This document shows positions 1 through 5,182 of a stretch of DNA of 9,415 bases, in pieces. The translations under genes and the position numbers were made by a program. Each line of letters opens with the position of its first letter. Position 1 is the first letter of the stretch. This stretch comes from an uncultured Clostridia bacterium (GTDB lineage Bacteria; Bacillota; Clostridia; Christensenellales; DUVY01): contig CALAYY010000036.1 in NCBI GenBank assembly GCA_937895465.1, forward strand, positions 1 to 9,415. The letters are read 5' to 3'. The notes beneath the pieces were generated by a model. The model searched no databases. It had not been told where the DNA came from and was given only the letters and a program-made list of their open reading frames with translations.

Positions 1-525
1 AGACAAAGACATTTTGCCTGCCTTAAGTGCGCCTACGCCCTCAAATACAGATGTAAGCGAAAGCTTTTTTCCTTTTGATGTATATCCTGGCAGCATTGCA
101 CCGCCGCTTATTACTATTGTGGGGATATTAACTCTTGCCGCACCCATAAGCATTCCTGGTATGATTTTATCGCAATTGGGTACCAAAACCATACCGTCAA
201 AGGCATGGCCGAAAGCCATCGTTTCTACAGAATCAGCTATAAGCTCACGTGAAGGCAAAGAATATCTCATGCCGTTATGACCCATAGCAATGCCGTCACA
301 TACGCCTATGCTTGGAACTACAAAAGGAGTTCCGCCTGCTGAGTAAACACCTGCTTTTACCGCTTCTGCAATATTACCAAGATGTGTATGACCAGGGACA
401 ATATCACTTTGAGCACAAACTATTGCAATAAGCGGCTTTTCAAGCTCTTTGTCAGTCACACCCAAAGCCTTAAACAAGCTTCTTTGGGGAGCTTTTTCTG
501 CTCCCAATGCTATATTTTTTCCCAT
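1..525 (-). CDS. ilvD: Dihydroxy-acid dehydratase, N-terminal part (cut by window edge)
   Basis: This enzyme dehydrates 2,3-dihydroxy-isovalerate and 2,3-dihydroxy-3-methylvalerate to the keto acids of valine and isoleucine, using an iron-sulfur cluster in the cytoplasm. The window holds 175 codons of a protein usually 550-570 residues long; the rest lies beyond position 1. Family signatures are clear: IVPGHTHL (42-49), GVCDGIAMGHNGM (74-86, with Cys76), YSLPSRELIADSVE (88-101) and NCDKIIPGMLMGAAR (117-131, with the cluster-type Cys118). The ATG at 523-525 directly follows the ilvN stop codon with no base between, and GAGGA (536-540, inside the last ilvN codons) is the ribosome binding site. 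Residues 37-39 are Cys-Ala-Gln, where relatives I recall (for example Bacillus IlvD) have Asn-Ser-Tyr; this is unusual but does not weaken the identification. The gene is the third of the T-box-controlled ilvBND operon. Confidence 0.95.
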   Translation of the reverse strand, partial: MGKNIALGAEKAPQRSLFKALGVTDKELEKPLIAIVCAQSDIVPGHTHLGNIAEAVKAGVYSAGGTPFVVPSIGVCDGIAMGHNGMRYSLPSRELIADSVETMAFGHAFDGMVLVPNCDKIIPGMLMGAARVNIPTIVISGGAMLPGYTSKGKKLSLTSVFEGVGALKAGKMSLS

Positions 526-1056
526 TTAGAATATATCCTCCTCATTGGTATCTTTGAATTGAGTTATATTTTTTGTACCTCGCTGCAGGGCGGTAAGTCC
601 TGTACGTGCCATTTCTATTATTCCGTATTCTCTTATTACCTGAATAAAACCGTCTATTTTATTGCTTTCGCCTGTGAGTTCTATGACCATTGATTTTGGA
701 GCAAGGTCAATAGGCTTAGCCTTATATAGACGAACTGTTGATTCTATCTCAGCACGCATTTCAGGGGATGCTTTGATTTTTACCAGCAAAAGTTCACGGT
801 TGACAGACTTATCAGGCTGAAGTTCAGCAACATGCTTTACATCAATCAGTTTGTCAAGCTGTTTGGTAATCTGGTCCAAAACATAATCATCGCCGTTGAC
901 TATTATGGTCATGCGTGAAAAGTTGCGGTCTTCAGTAGATGCTACAGATAAGCTTTCTATATTATAACCACGTTTAGAAAACAATCCGGCTACTCTATTT
1001 AATACTCCTGCTTTATTAGAAACTAATGCAGTTACTATATGTTGATTTTCTCCCAT
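526..1056 (-). CDS. ilvN: Acetolactate synthase small (regulatory) subunit
   Basis: This is the 176-residue regulatory subunit of acetohydroxyacid synthase; it binds the large subunit, raises its activity and normally carries feedback inhibition by valine. An ACT domain fills roughly residues 6-76, with the signature AGVLNRVAGLFSKRGYNIES (16-35). Gly17 and Asn32 correspond to Gly14 and Asn29 of E. coli IlvH, positions tied to valine inhibition, so feedback sensitivity is predicted (inference from family knowledge). The C-terminal small-subunit domain follows (about 90-165), including RELLLVKIKA and GIIEMARTGLTAL. The length is normal for the family. The start is the ATG 2 bp after the ilvB stop codon, with a GGGAG ribosome binding site in the last ilvB codons. 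The Bacillus homologue is often called ilvH. Confidence 0.96.
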   Translation of the reverse strand: MGENQHIVTALVSNKAGVLNRVAGLFSKRGYNIESLSVASTEDRNFSRMTIIVNGDDYVLDQITKQLDKLIDVKHVAELQPDKSVNRELLLVKIKASPEMRAEIESTVRLYKAKPIDLAPKSMVIELTGESNKIDGFIQVIREYGIIEMARTGLTALQRGTKNITQFKDTNEEDIF

Positions 1057-1058
1057 AG

Positions 1059-2717
1059 TTATTCTCCCATTTCCATAATAATATCGTTGGCACTCTTGCC
1101 CGAAGGTATCATGGGCAGTACATTTTCATCTATTCCTATCTTGCAGTTGACTATTACAGGCTTTGTGCAAGATACCGCAATATTAACCTTTTGTTCTATT
1201 TCATTGTTATCATTAATTTCAATATAATCCGCTCCAAAAGCCTTGGCAAGATATTCATAATTAGTCGGACGGTCCAAAGTGGTGTTGGAAAAACGATGTT
1301 TATAAAATAGTTTTTGCCACTGTCTTACCATGCCTAAGGTGTTATTGTTAAATACAAATATTGCAATGGGCAGATTTTGCGTAACGGCGGTAACCACTTC
1401 ATTAAAGTTCATATGAAAAGAGCCGTCGCCAGTAATCAGCACTACTCTTTCCTTAGATGCAACAGCTGCACCTAAAGCGGCTCCCATTCCAAAGCCCATT
1501 GTTCCCAAACCGCCGCTTGTTACAAAGGTGCGGGGTTTTTCAAAAGAGCAGGATTGAGCTGTCCACATCTGATGCTGTCCAACATCAGTAGCTATTATCT
1601 GACCGTCAGGTGTCTGACGGCTTATACTGCGTAAAATTTCTCTTGGATTGACCTTATGTGCCGTTTCTTTTAACACCTTAGTTTTTTTAAGTTCATTGCA
1701 GCGATCAATCCAATCAGGTTTTTGGGTATTCTTAATATAAGGCATAATTGCATTAAGCACAGTCTTGACATCGCCCACTACATGAGCAGAAGTTTTGACA
1801 TTTTTATTGATTTCTGCATTGTCTATATCAATATGAACGACCTTTCCTTTTACAAACTTAATACGGTCGCTTGCGACTCTGTCTGAAAACCTTGCGCCTA
1901 TAGCAATCAGGGTGTCACATTCTTGTGTGGTAAAAGCGACATTTGCATGTCCGTGCATACCTATCATTCCCATAAAGAGTGGATGAGAGGCAGGGAAACC
2001 GCCCAGACCCATCATAGAGCAAGCTACAGGTGCATCAATCTTTTCTGCAAATTTTATTACTTCATTGCATGCTTCGCTTGAAATACTTCCGCCGCCTAGA
2101 TAAATAAGCGGTTTTTTGGAAGAATTGATAATATCTATCGCATTTTGAGCTTTCTTTATATCGGGCTGTCGGTGAGTAACTTCTTTTATAGGCATAGGCT
2201 CCCATTCGCATTCTGCTTGTTGAATATTTTTGGGAATATCAATAAGCACAGGCCCCGGACGTCCGCTTTTGGCAATATAAAAAGCTTCAGAAATAATTTT
2301 TCCAAGTTCATTGATATCTTTAACTATATAATTATGTTTGGTTATAGGAATTGTTACACCTGCAATATCTATTTCTTGAAAGCTGTCTCTGCCAAGTAAA
2401 GATAATGCAACGTTTCCAGTTATAGCAACCATAGGGACAGAATCCATATAGGCATTGGCAATCCCTGTTACAAGATTGGTAGCCCCTGGTCCGCTTGTAG
2501 CAATAACCACGCCAACCTTACCGCTGATCCTGGCATAGGCATCAGCAGCATGAGCTGCACCTTGTTCATGACAGGTCAAGACTTGCTTAATCTTGTCTTG
2601 AACAAAATATAGTTCATCAAATATGTCTAATACCGAGCCGCCCGGATAACAAAATACGGTGTCAACTCCTTCATTTATCAGACTTTGTGTTAAAATTTTT
2701 GCGCCTTTTAATTTCAT
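1059..2717 (-). CDS. ilvB: Acetolactate synthase (acetohydroxyacid synthase) large catalytic subunit
   Basis: This thiamine-diphosphate enzyme condenses pyruvate with pyruvate or 2-oxobutyrate, the first common step of valine, leucine and isoleucine synthesis. The 552-residue length is typical. The N-terminal TPP domain carries the catalytic Glu51 in CHEQGAAHAADAYAR (49-63). The central FAD-type domain includes GARFSDRVAS (274-283), a variant of the RFDDR motif, which supports the anabolic enzyme rather than the FAD-free catabolic AlsS. The C-terminal TPP domain shows GQHQMW (380-385), GGLGTMGFGMGAA (402-414), and the metal/diphosphate motif GDGSF (430-434) to NNN (457-459). The ATG at 2715-2717 has GGAG 8 bases upstream. 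The gene is first in the operon with ilvN and ilvD, and it lies directly downstream of a leucine-type T-box leader that should set its transcription. Confidence 0.97.
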   Translation of the reverse strand: MKLKGAKILTQSLINEGVDTVFCYPGGSVLDIFDELYFVQDKIKQVLTCHEQGAAHAADAYARISGKVGVVIATSGPGATNLVTGIANAYMDSVPMVAITGNVALSLLGRDSFQEIDIAGVTIPITKHNYIVKDINELGKIISEAFYIAKSGRPGPVLIDIPKNIQQAECEWEPMPIKEVTHRQPDIKKAQNAIDIINSSKKPLIYLGGGSISSEACNEVIKFAEKIDAPVACSMMGLGGFPASHPLFMGMIGMHGHANVAFTTQECDTLIAIGARFSDRVASDRIKFVKGKVVHIDIDNAEINKNVKTSAHVVGDVKTVLNAIMPYIKNTQKPDWIDRCNELKKTKVLKETAHKVNPREILRSISRQTPDGQIIATDVGQHQMWTAQSCSFEKPRTFVTSGGLGTMGFGMGAALGAAVASKERVVLITGDGSFHMNFNEVVTAVTQNLPIAIFVFNNNTLGMVRQWQKLFYKHRFSNTTLDRPTNYEYLAKAFGADYIEINDNNEIEQKVNIAVSCTKPVIVNCKIGIDENVLPMIPSGKSANDIIMEMGE

Positions 2718-2736
2718 TGTTTATGCTCCATTTTAT

Positions 2737-2769
2737 AAAAAAAGCCTCAAGAAAATACATTCTTGAGGC
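2737..2769 (-). terminator. T-box-controlled intrinsic terminator before ilvB
   Basis: The arms GCCUCAAGA (2761-2769) and UCUUGAGGC (2744-2752) form a perfect 9-bp stem around an 8-base loop, followed by seven U (2737-2743). The 5' arm contains the CUCAA (2763-2767) that also closes the antiterminator, so the two structures exclude each other. The U-run ends 19 bp before the ilvB start codon. Confidence 0.95.
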
Positions 2770-3020
2770 GACTTTGTGTCACGGTACCACTCAAATTCAT
2801 TTCAAAAAGTTTTGAAATCTTTATACTCTATAACGGGAGCACCCCGTTCGCATCTACTAAAATCTTTTGTAGTCTGTGACTAGAAAAAATTCTTTCGGGC
2901 GAAAGACTTCGCGGATGAGTTCGGCTAAAACTAAGCTTACTGCCTTGCACCGATATAGCAGCTCTCTAAAAAGTCTTAAATGTTAGCTTACTTGTTCCGG
3001 TCATTGTCCAAATATAATTA
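2737..3020 (-). ncRNA. T-box riboswitch leader of ilvBND, leucine (CUC) specifier
   Basis: This untranslated leader senses uncharged tRNA and decides between termination and read-through into ilvB. Stem I: GGAC (3006-3009) pairs with GUCU (2904-2907), CGGA (2996-2999) with UCCG (2912-2915), and GCUAA (2983-2987) with UUAGC (2924-2928). The specifier loop has AGUA (2989-2992) opposite GAA (2920-2922), the loop E pattern of T-boxes, then CUC (2917-2919) followed by A. CUC is a leucine codon. The conserved AGAGAG lies at 2962-2967. A hairpin resembling Stem III has arms AACGGG/CCCGUU (2832-2848). The antiterminator is complete: UUGAG (2790-2794) with CUCAA (2763-2767), bulge UGGUACC (2783-2789), and GUGAC (2778-2782) with GUCGC (2768-2772). 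Bulge UGGU would pair with acceptor end ACCA of a tRNA with discriminator A, as expected for tRNA-Leu. Pairings were made by eye; the 5' end is inferred from the promoter. Confidence 0.95.
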
Positions 3021-3026
3021 CTGATA

Positions 3027-3056
3027 ATGATAACACAATTATAATATACTTGTCAA
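3027..3056 (-). promoter_or_regulatory. Sigma-A-type promoter of the T-box/ilvBND operon
   Basis: A perfect -35 TTGACA (3051-3056) is followed, after 18 bp, by the -10 TATCAT (3027-3032). Transcription would start near 3020, just before the first pairing bases of T-box Stem I, which agrees with the leader structure. A TATAAT also lies between the two boxes but is too close to this -35 to pair with it. Confidence 0.8.
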
Positions 3057-3088
3057 CAGATAATTATATTATTTTATGATTTAATGCT

Positions 3089-3110
3089 TTAAAATGTTAA
3101 AACATTTTAA
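3089..3110. repeat. Perfect inverted repeat, 10-bp arms, upstream of the ilvBND promoter
   Basis: TTAAAATGTT (3089-3098) and AACATTTTAA (3101-3110) are exact inverted copies separated by two A. The element sits between the terminator of the XRE gene and the ilvBND -35 box, about 32 bp upstream of that box. Its symmetry and position suit a binding site for a dimeric regulator. It has no GC-rich stem or U-run of its own, so it is not a convincing terminator. No protein is assigned to it. Confidence 0.6.
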
Positions 3111-3134
3111 CACATATAAAAAGTCAAATCAAAT

Positions 3135-3165
3135 AAAAAAGGCGGTCATTGTACCGCCCCTTTTT
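3135..3165 (-). terminator. Intrinsic terminator of the XRE regulator gene
   Basis: The stem GGCGGU/ACCGCC (3141-3146 and 3153-3158) encloses a 6-base loop. On the minus strand it is followed by six U (3135-3140). A run of T (3161-3165) on the other side gives it a bidirectional look, but no plus-strand gene runs into it. It begins 17 bp after the stop codon of the regulator gene. Confidence 0.88.
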
Positions 3166-3182
3166 AGAATTAATAAAACAAG

Positions 3183-3395
3183 TTAAATTAATTCTTTTCT
3201 GCCGATTAGCTCATCAATAGAAATATCAAAGACATCAGCCAATCTCCAAAGGGGAGACATTGTAGGTTCTATCTTGCCTTTTTCCCATTCACTTACACAT
3301 TGCTGTGTAACACCCACTTGACTGGCAAGTTTCTGTTGACTGAGCTTGCGCTCTTTTCTAAGAGTTCTTAGATTTTTTGCAAACGCTTTTTCCAT
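3183..3395 (-). CDS. Small XRE-family helix-turn-helix transcriptional regulator
   Basis: The 70-residue protein is essentially one Cro/CI-type DNA-binding domain. It begins MEKAFAKNLRTLRKERK. The recognition part is LSQQKLASQVGVTQQCVSEW (18-37), followed by EKGKIEPTMSPLWRLADVF and the typical closing helix ISIDELIG (58-65). There is no effector or dimerisation domain. A longer reading frame opens with TTG at 3441-3443, but I chose the ATG at 3393-3395: it has a strong AAGGGTGA ribosome binding site just upstream, and the TTG would lie only about 10 bases into the mRNA from the nearer promoter with no binding site. It is monocistronic, with two tandem promoters upstream and a terminator downstream. 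It could be a free-standing regulator of nearby genes or of itself; its target cannot be read from the sequence. No toxin partner or phage gene adjoins it. Confidence 0.88.
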   Translation of the reverse strand: MEKAFAKNLRTLRKERKLSQQKLASQVGVTQQCVSEWEKGKIEPTMSPLWRLADVFDISIDELIGRKELI

Positions 3396-3459
3396 AAAAT
3401 CACCCTTTCTCCATAAGTAAAAATTTTCGTTATTATTTTTCAAACGAATTAACGCTCAA

Positions 3460-3488
3460 ATTATAGCACATCAAATCACAACTGTAAA
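3460..3488 (-). promoter_or_regulatory. Proximal promoter of the XRE regulator gene
   Basis: TTTACA (3483-3488) and TATAAT (3460-3465) are separated by exactly 17 bp, with TG one base before the -10 (extended -10). The predicted start is near 3453, about 58 bases before the chosen ATG. Confidence 0.8.
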
Positions 3489-3573
3489 GGTATTTAAAGT
3501 CAAAAACCAGTAATTGCTATCATTTGGATACAATTTTATTAATTTTTCAACTAAGTTTAACAACTTTATATAT

Positions 3574-3602
3574 ATTATAGCAAGATTTTTTGTACTCGTC
3601 AA
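3574..3602 (-). promoter_or_regulatory. Distal promoter overlapping the hydrolase stop codon, directed at the XRE gene
   Basis: TTGACG (3597-3602) and TATAAT (3574-3579) are 17 bp apart, again with an extended TG. The -35 box includes the TGA stop codon (3599-3601) of the preceding hydrolase gene. It lies 114 bp upstream of the proximal promoter in the same direction. The transcript would carry a leader of about 170 bases with no convincing reading frame. Confidence 0.65.
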
Positions 3603-4696
3603 ATCATCCGTCTAGCATGTATAAATCTTTGTTGCCAGCCTGATGAGTACTCTTGAACACGTACTCCGCCCGTTCCCCAAGTATGTAAAATCTTATTATC
3701 GCCTAAATAGATAACCACGTGACCGATCTGTTCTATGCCTGTGTTGTATCTTCTTGCTGAACTCCACATAAATATCAAGTCTCCACGCTTTAGCTCAGTC
3801 TTATCAACAAGCATGCCTTCCTTGCTTTGACTTCTAGAGTCACCCTGAAGCTTTATGCCTGCGCCTTTATAAAACGCATATTGCACGAAAGACGAGCAGT
3901 CAAAGGTCTTTCCTGTAAAATATGGATTGGGATTTCCGCTGTAATACAATACTCTGGTTGCCCCAAACTCATACGGAGTTGCAAGAACATTCATACCTGT
4001 CTCAATAATGTCATCAATAATTGCGCTTACTTTTTCGGGGTCGTATGTACGTGTAAGGTCTGGATTAGCACTGATAAAAGCCTCTTGAGAATTATAAAGT
4101 ATCTTATACCATTGATCAGACACTTTTTCAATTAAGGGAGCAGTCTGCCATCTTTCAAGCTGTCCAATAACTGTGCTAGAGGCGGAAGCTTCAGCTCTTA
4201 TATTAACATTAGCAAGAGATTCAACTTCAAGCCCTGTTACCAAAGCAGTCTGAGCATTTTTCCATGCAATCATTTTTGTGTATAAATTATTGGCTGATAC
4301 ATAAGCAACATTATTATTATAAAAAACCTTATACCAATTTTCATCAGCTTTTTTTATAACAGGTAATGTTTCGTTAATACCTAACTGACCTATGACTTGC
4401 GAGTTAGCAGAAGCATGAGATCTGATATTGACTGAAGTCAAGCTCTGAACTTTATATCCTGATAATGTTATCTCTTCAACAGGATTTTTAATAGGATTTT
4501 GTTCAATGCCGTTTTCATTAGATTCATTATCTAAATCTATATCTATATTGCTTTCTGTGTTTTGGTTATCTGACTCTTGACTGTTTTCAATTTCTGGATT
4601 TAGATTGTCAATCTTATCATTGTTTTTGCAAGCATAAAAAAAACTTGCACTAAATGCTGTAAAACAGCATAAAAATACTATTATTACCTTTTTCAT
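3599..4696 (-). CDS. Secreted or lipid-anchored NlpC/P60 cell-wall hydrolase with two SH3b domains
   Basis: This 365-residue protein is predicted to cleave peptidoglycan stem peptides outside the membrane. It starts with a Lys-Lys and hydrophobic signal segment (1-22) ending FFYAC, so Cys23 may be lipid-modified. The Phe at -3 departs from the usual Leu of a lipobox, so plain secretion is possible. An Asn/Asp/Glu/Ser-rich low-complexity linker follows (24-76). Two bacterial SH3 repeats come next, about 80-140 (SVNIRSHAS, VIGQL, NWYKVFY) and 155-213 (NVNIRAEAS, VIGQL, QWYKILY), likely wall-binding. The NlpC/P60 domain is at the C terminus (about 222-365), with Cys267 in TFDCSSFVQYAF, His326 in IGHVVIYLG and His338 in ILHTWG as the expected catalytic set. 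GAGGG lies 9 bases before the ATG. It has its own promoter and no clear terminator before the next promoter. Confidence 0.92.
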   Translation of the reverse strand: MKKVIIVFLCCFTAFSASFFYACKNNDKIDNLNPEIENSQESDNQNTESNIDIDLDNESNENGIEQNPIKNPVEEITLSGYKVQSLTSVNIRSHASANSQVIGQLGINETLPVIKKADENWYKVFYNNNVAYVSANNLYTKMIAWKNAQTALVTGLEVESLANVNIRAEASASSTVIGQLERWQTAPLIEKVSDQWYKILYNSQEAFISANPDLTRTYDPEKVSAIIDDIIETGMNVLATPYEFGATRVLYYSGNPNPYFTGKTFDCSSFVQYAFYKGAGIKLQGDSRSQSKEGMLVDKTELKRGDLIFMWSSARRYNTGIEQIGHVVIYLGDNKILHTWGTGGVRVQEYSSGWQQRFIHARRMI

Positions 4697-4722
4697 TTAT
4701 TATATCCCTCACTTCTACAATT

Positions 4723-4752
4723 ATAATAAATGAAAATTTATACATAAGTCAA
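4723..4752 (-). promoter_or_regulatory. Probable promoter of the NlpC/P60 gene
   Basis: TTGACT (4747-4752) lies 18 bp before TATTAT (4723-4728). The start would be near 4716, about 20 bases before the ATG, which leaves room for the GAGGG ribosome binding site. An overlapping TATAAT (4720-4725) is a better hexamer but gives a poor 21 bp spacer to this -35. Confidence 0.6.
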
Positions 4753-4822
4753 TATAAAAAATTTTCCATTAAAGGAAGAAAAAAACAATTATAAAATGTA
4801 AGCTGTTATAAAAAAATCTCTA

Positions 4823-4851
4823 ATGAAAAAACTAATTAAGTATGATATAAT
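4823..4851 (+). promoter_or_regulatory. Probable extended -10 promoter of the TM2-like gene
   Basis: TATAAT (4846-4851) is preceded by TG with one base between. A weak -35 ATGAAA (4823-4828) lies 17 bp upstream. The start would be near 4858. The 5' untranslated region contains an AT-rich inverted repeat, TTAAAAC (4862-4868) and GTTTTAA (4877-4883), of unknown meaning. Confidence 0.6.
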
Positions 4852-4913
4852 AAAAAAGCAGTTAAAACAATTAAAAGTTTTAATATGTAATTAAATTTTG
4901 ATAGGAGAATAAC

Positions 4914-5108
4914 ATGGCTAAAAAATTGGATTTGGTATTATTAATACTGTGTATTATCCCTTTTGGCTTTGATAAGCTTTATAAGGGAAGTGTCTCAATG
5001 TTTTTTCTAAAGCTGTTATTGCATTTTATCGGTATTGGCTTTATTTGGTGGGCTTTTGACATTGTGTGTGTTCTTATAGGACGTTACAAAGTTAATCCTT
5101 TAAAATAA
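4914..5108 (+). CDS. Small TM2-domain-like membrane protein
   Basis: The 64-residue protein has a short charged start (MAKKLD) and two hydrophobic spans, about residues 5-19 and 29-54. The join reads FGFDKLYKGSVS (17-28) and the second span contains IGFIWWAFDIVCVL (41-54). The aromatic/Gly turn followed by Trp...Asp in the second span matches the TM2 pattern, where the turn is usually GxHRFYxG and the second helix ends WxxxD. Here His-Arg is replaced by Asp-Lys and the first Gly is shifted, so it is a divergent member. It is the only plus-strand gene in the window. AGGAG sits 6 bases before the ATG and an extended -10 promoter lies upstream, which support a real gene despite its size. The biological role of bacterial TM2 proteins is poorly defined, and none is claimed here. 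Confidence 0.78.
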   Translation: MAKKLDLVLLILCIIPFGFDKLYKGSVSMFFLKLLLHFIGIGFIWWAFDIVCVLIGRYKVNPLK

Positions 5109-5126
5109 TCAGGTTACTAAATAATC

Positions 5127-5162
5127 AAAAAAGCCCTATCATACTACAATGTGATAGGGCTT
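5127..5162 (-). terminator. Terminator of the aminotransferase-tyrS-yigZ-ilvE operon, shared with the TM2-like gene
   Basis: AAGCCCTATCA (5131-5141) and TGATAGGGCTT (5152-5162) form an 11-bp stem around a 10-base loop. On the minus strand, the strand of ilvE, six U follow (5127-5132, of which two can also pair). In the plus direction the tail is TTTGTAATTTTT, so it may also stop the convergent TM2-like transcript, though less efficiently. It lies 20 bp beyond the ilvE stop codon. Confidence 0.92.
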
Positions 5163-5182
5163 TGTAATTTTTATGTAAGCTT

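Noticed and set aside
382..693. 103-codon open frame on the plus strand across ilvD/ilvN
   Set aside because: It is antisense to two certain genes, has no ribosome binding site or recognisable domain, and its composition is that of a shadow frame. Other plus-strand frames opposite ilvB, ilvE, tyrS and the aminotransferase were dropped for the same reason.
3019..3040. Fur-box-like TGATAAT overlapping the -10 region of the ilvBND promoter
   Set aside because: Only one half fits a 7-1-7 iron box; the second half matches about 3 of 7 positions, and such A+T-rich strings occur by chance in promoters.
3089..3110. The 22-bp palindrome as a transcription terminator
   Set aside because: The stem is almost all A-T and lacks a following U-run, and a proper terminator already lies just upstream in the direction of transcription (3135-3165).
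3393..3443. Longer XRE reading frame starting with TTG at 3441-3443, adding 16 residues
   Set aside because: There is no ribosome binding site before the TTG, the extra residues are not part of the HTH fold, and the internal ATG has a strong AAGGGTGA just upstream.
3540..3565. Terminator for the NlpC/P60 gene in the gap before the XRE gene
   Set aside because: Only a 5-bp AAGTT/AACTT stem with no U-run is present. Read-through into the XRE gene is possible, but I cannot support a terminator.
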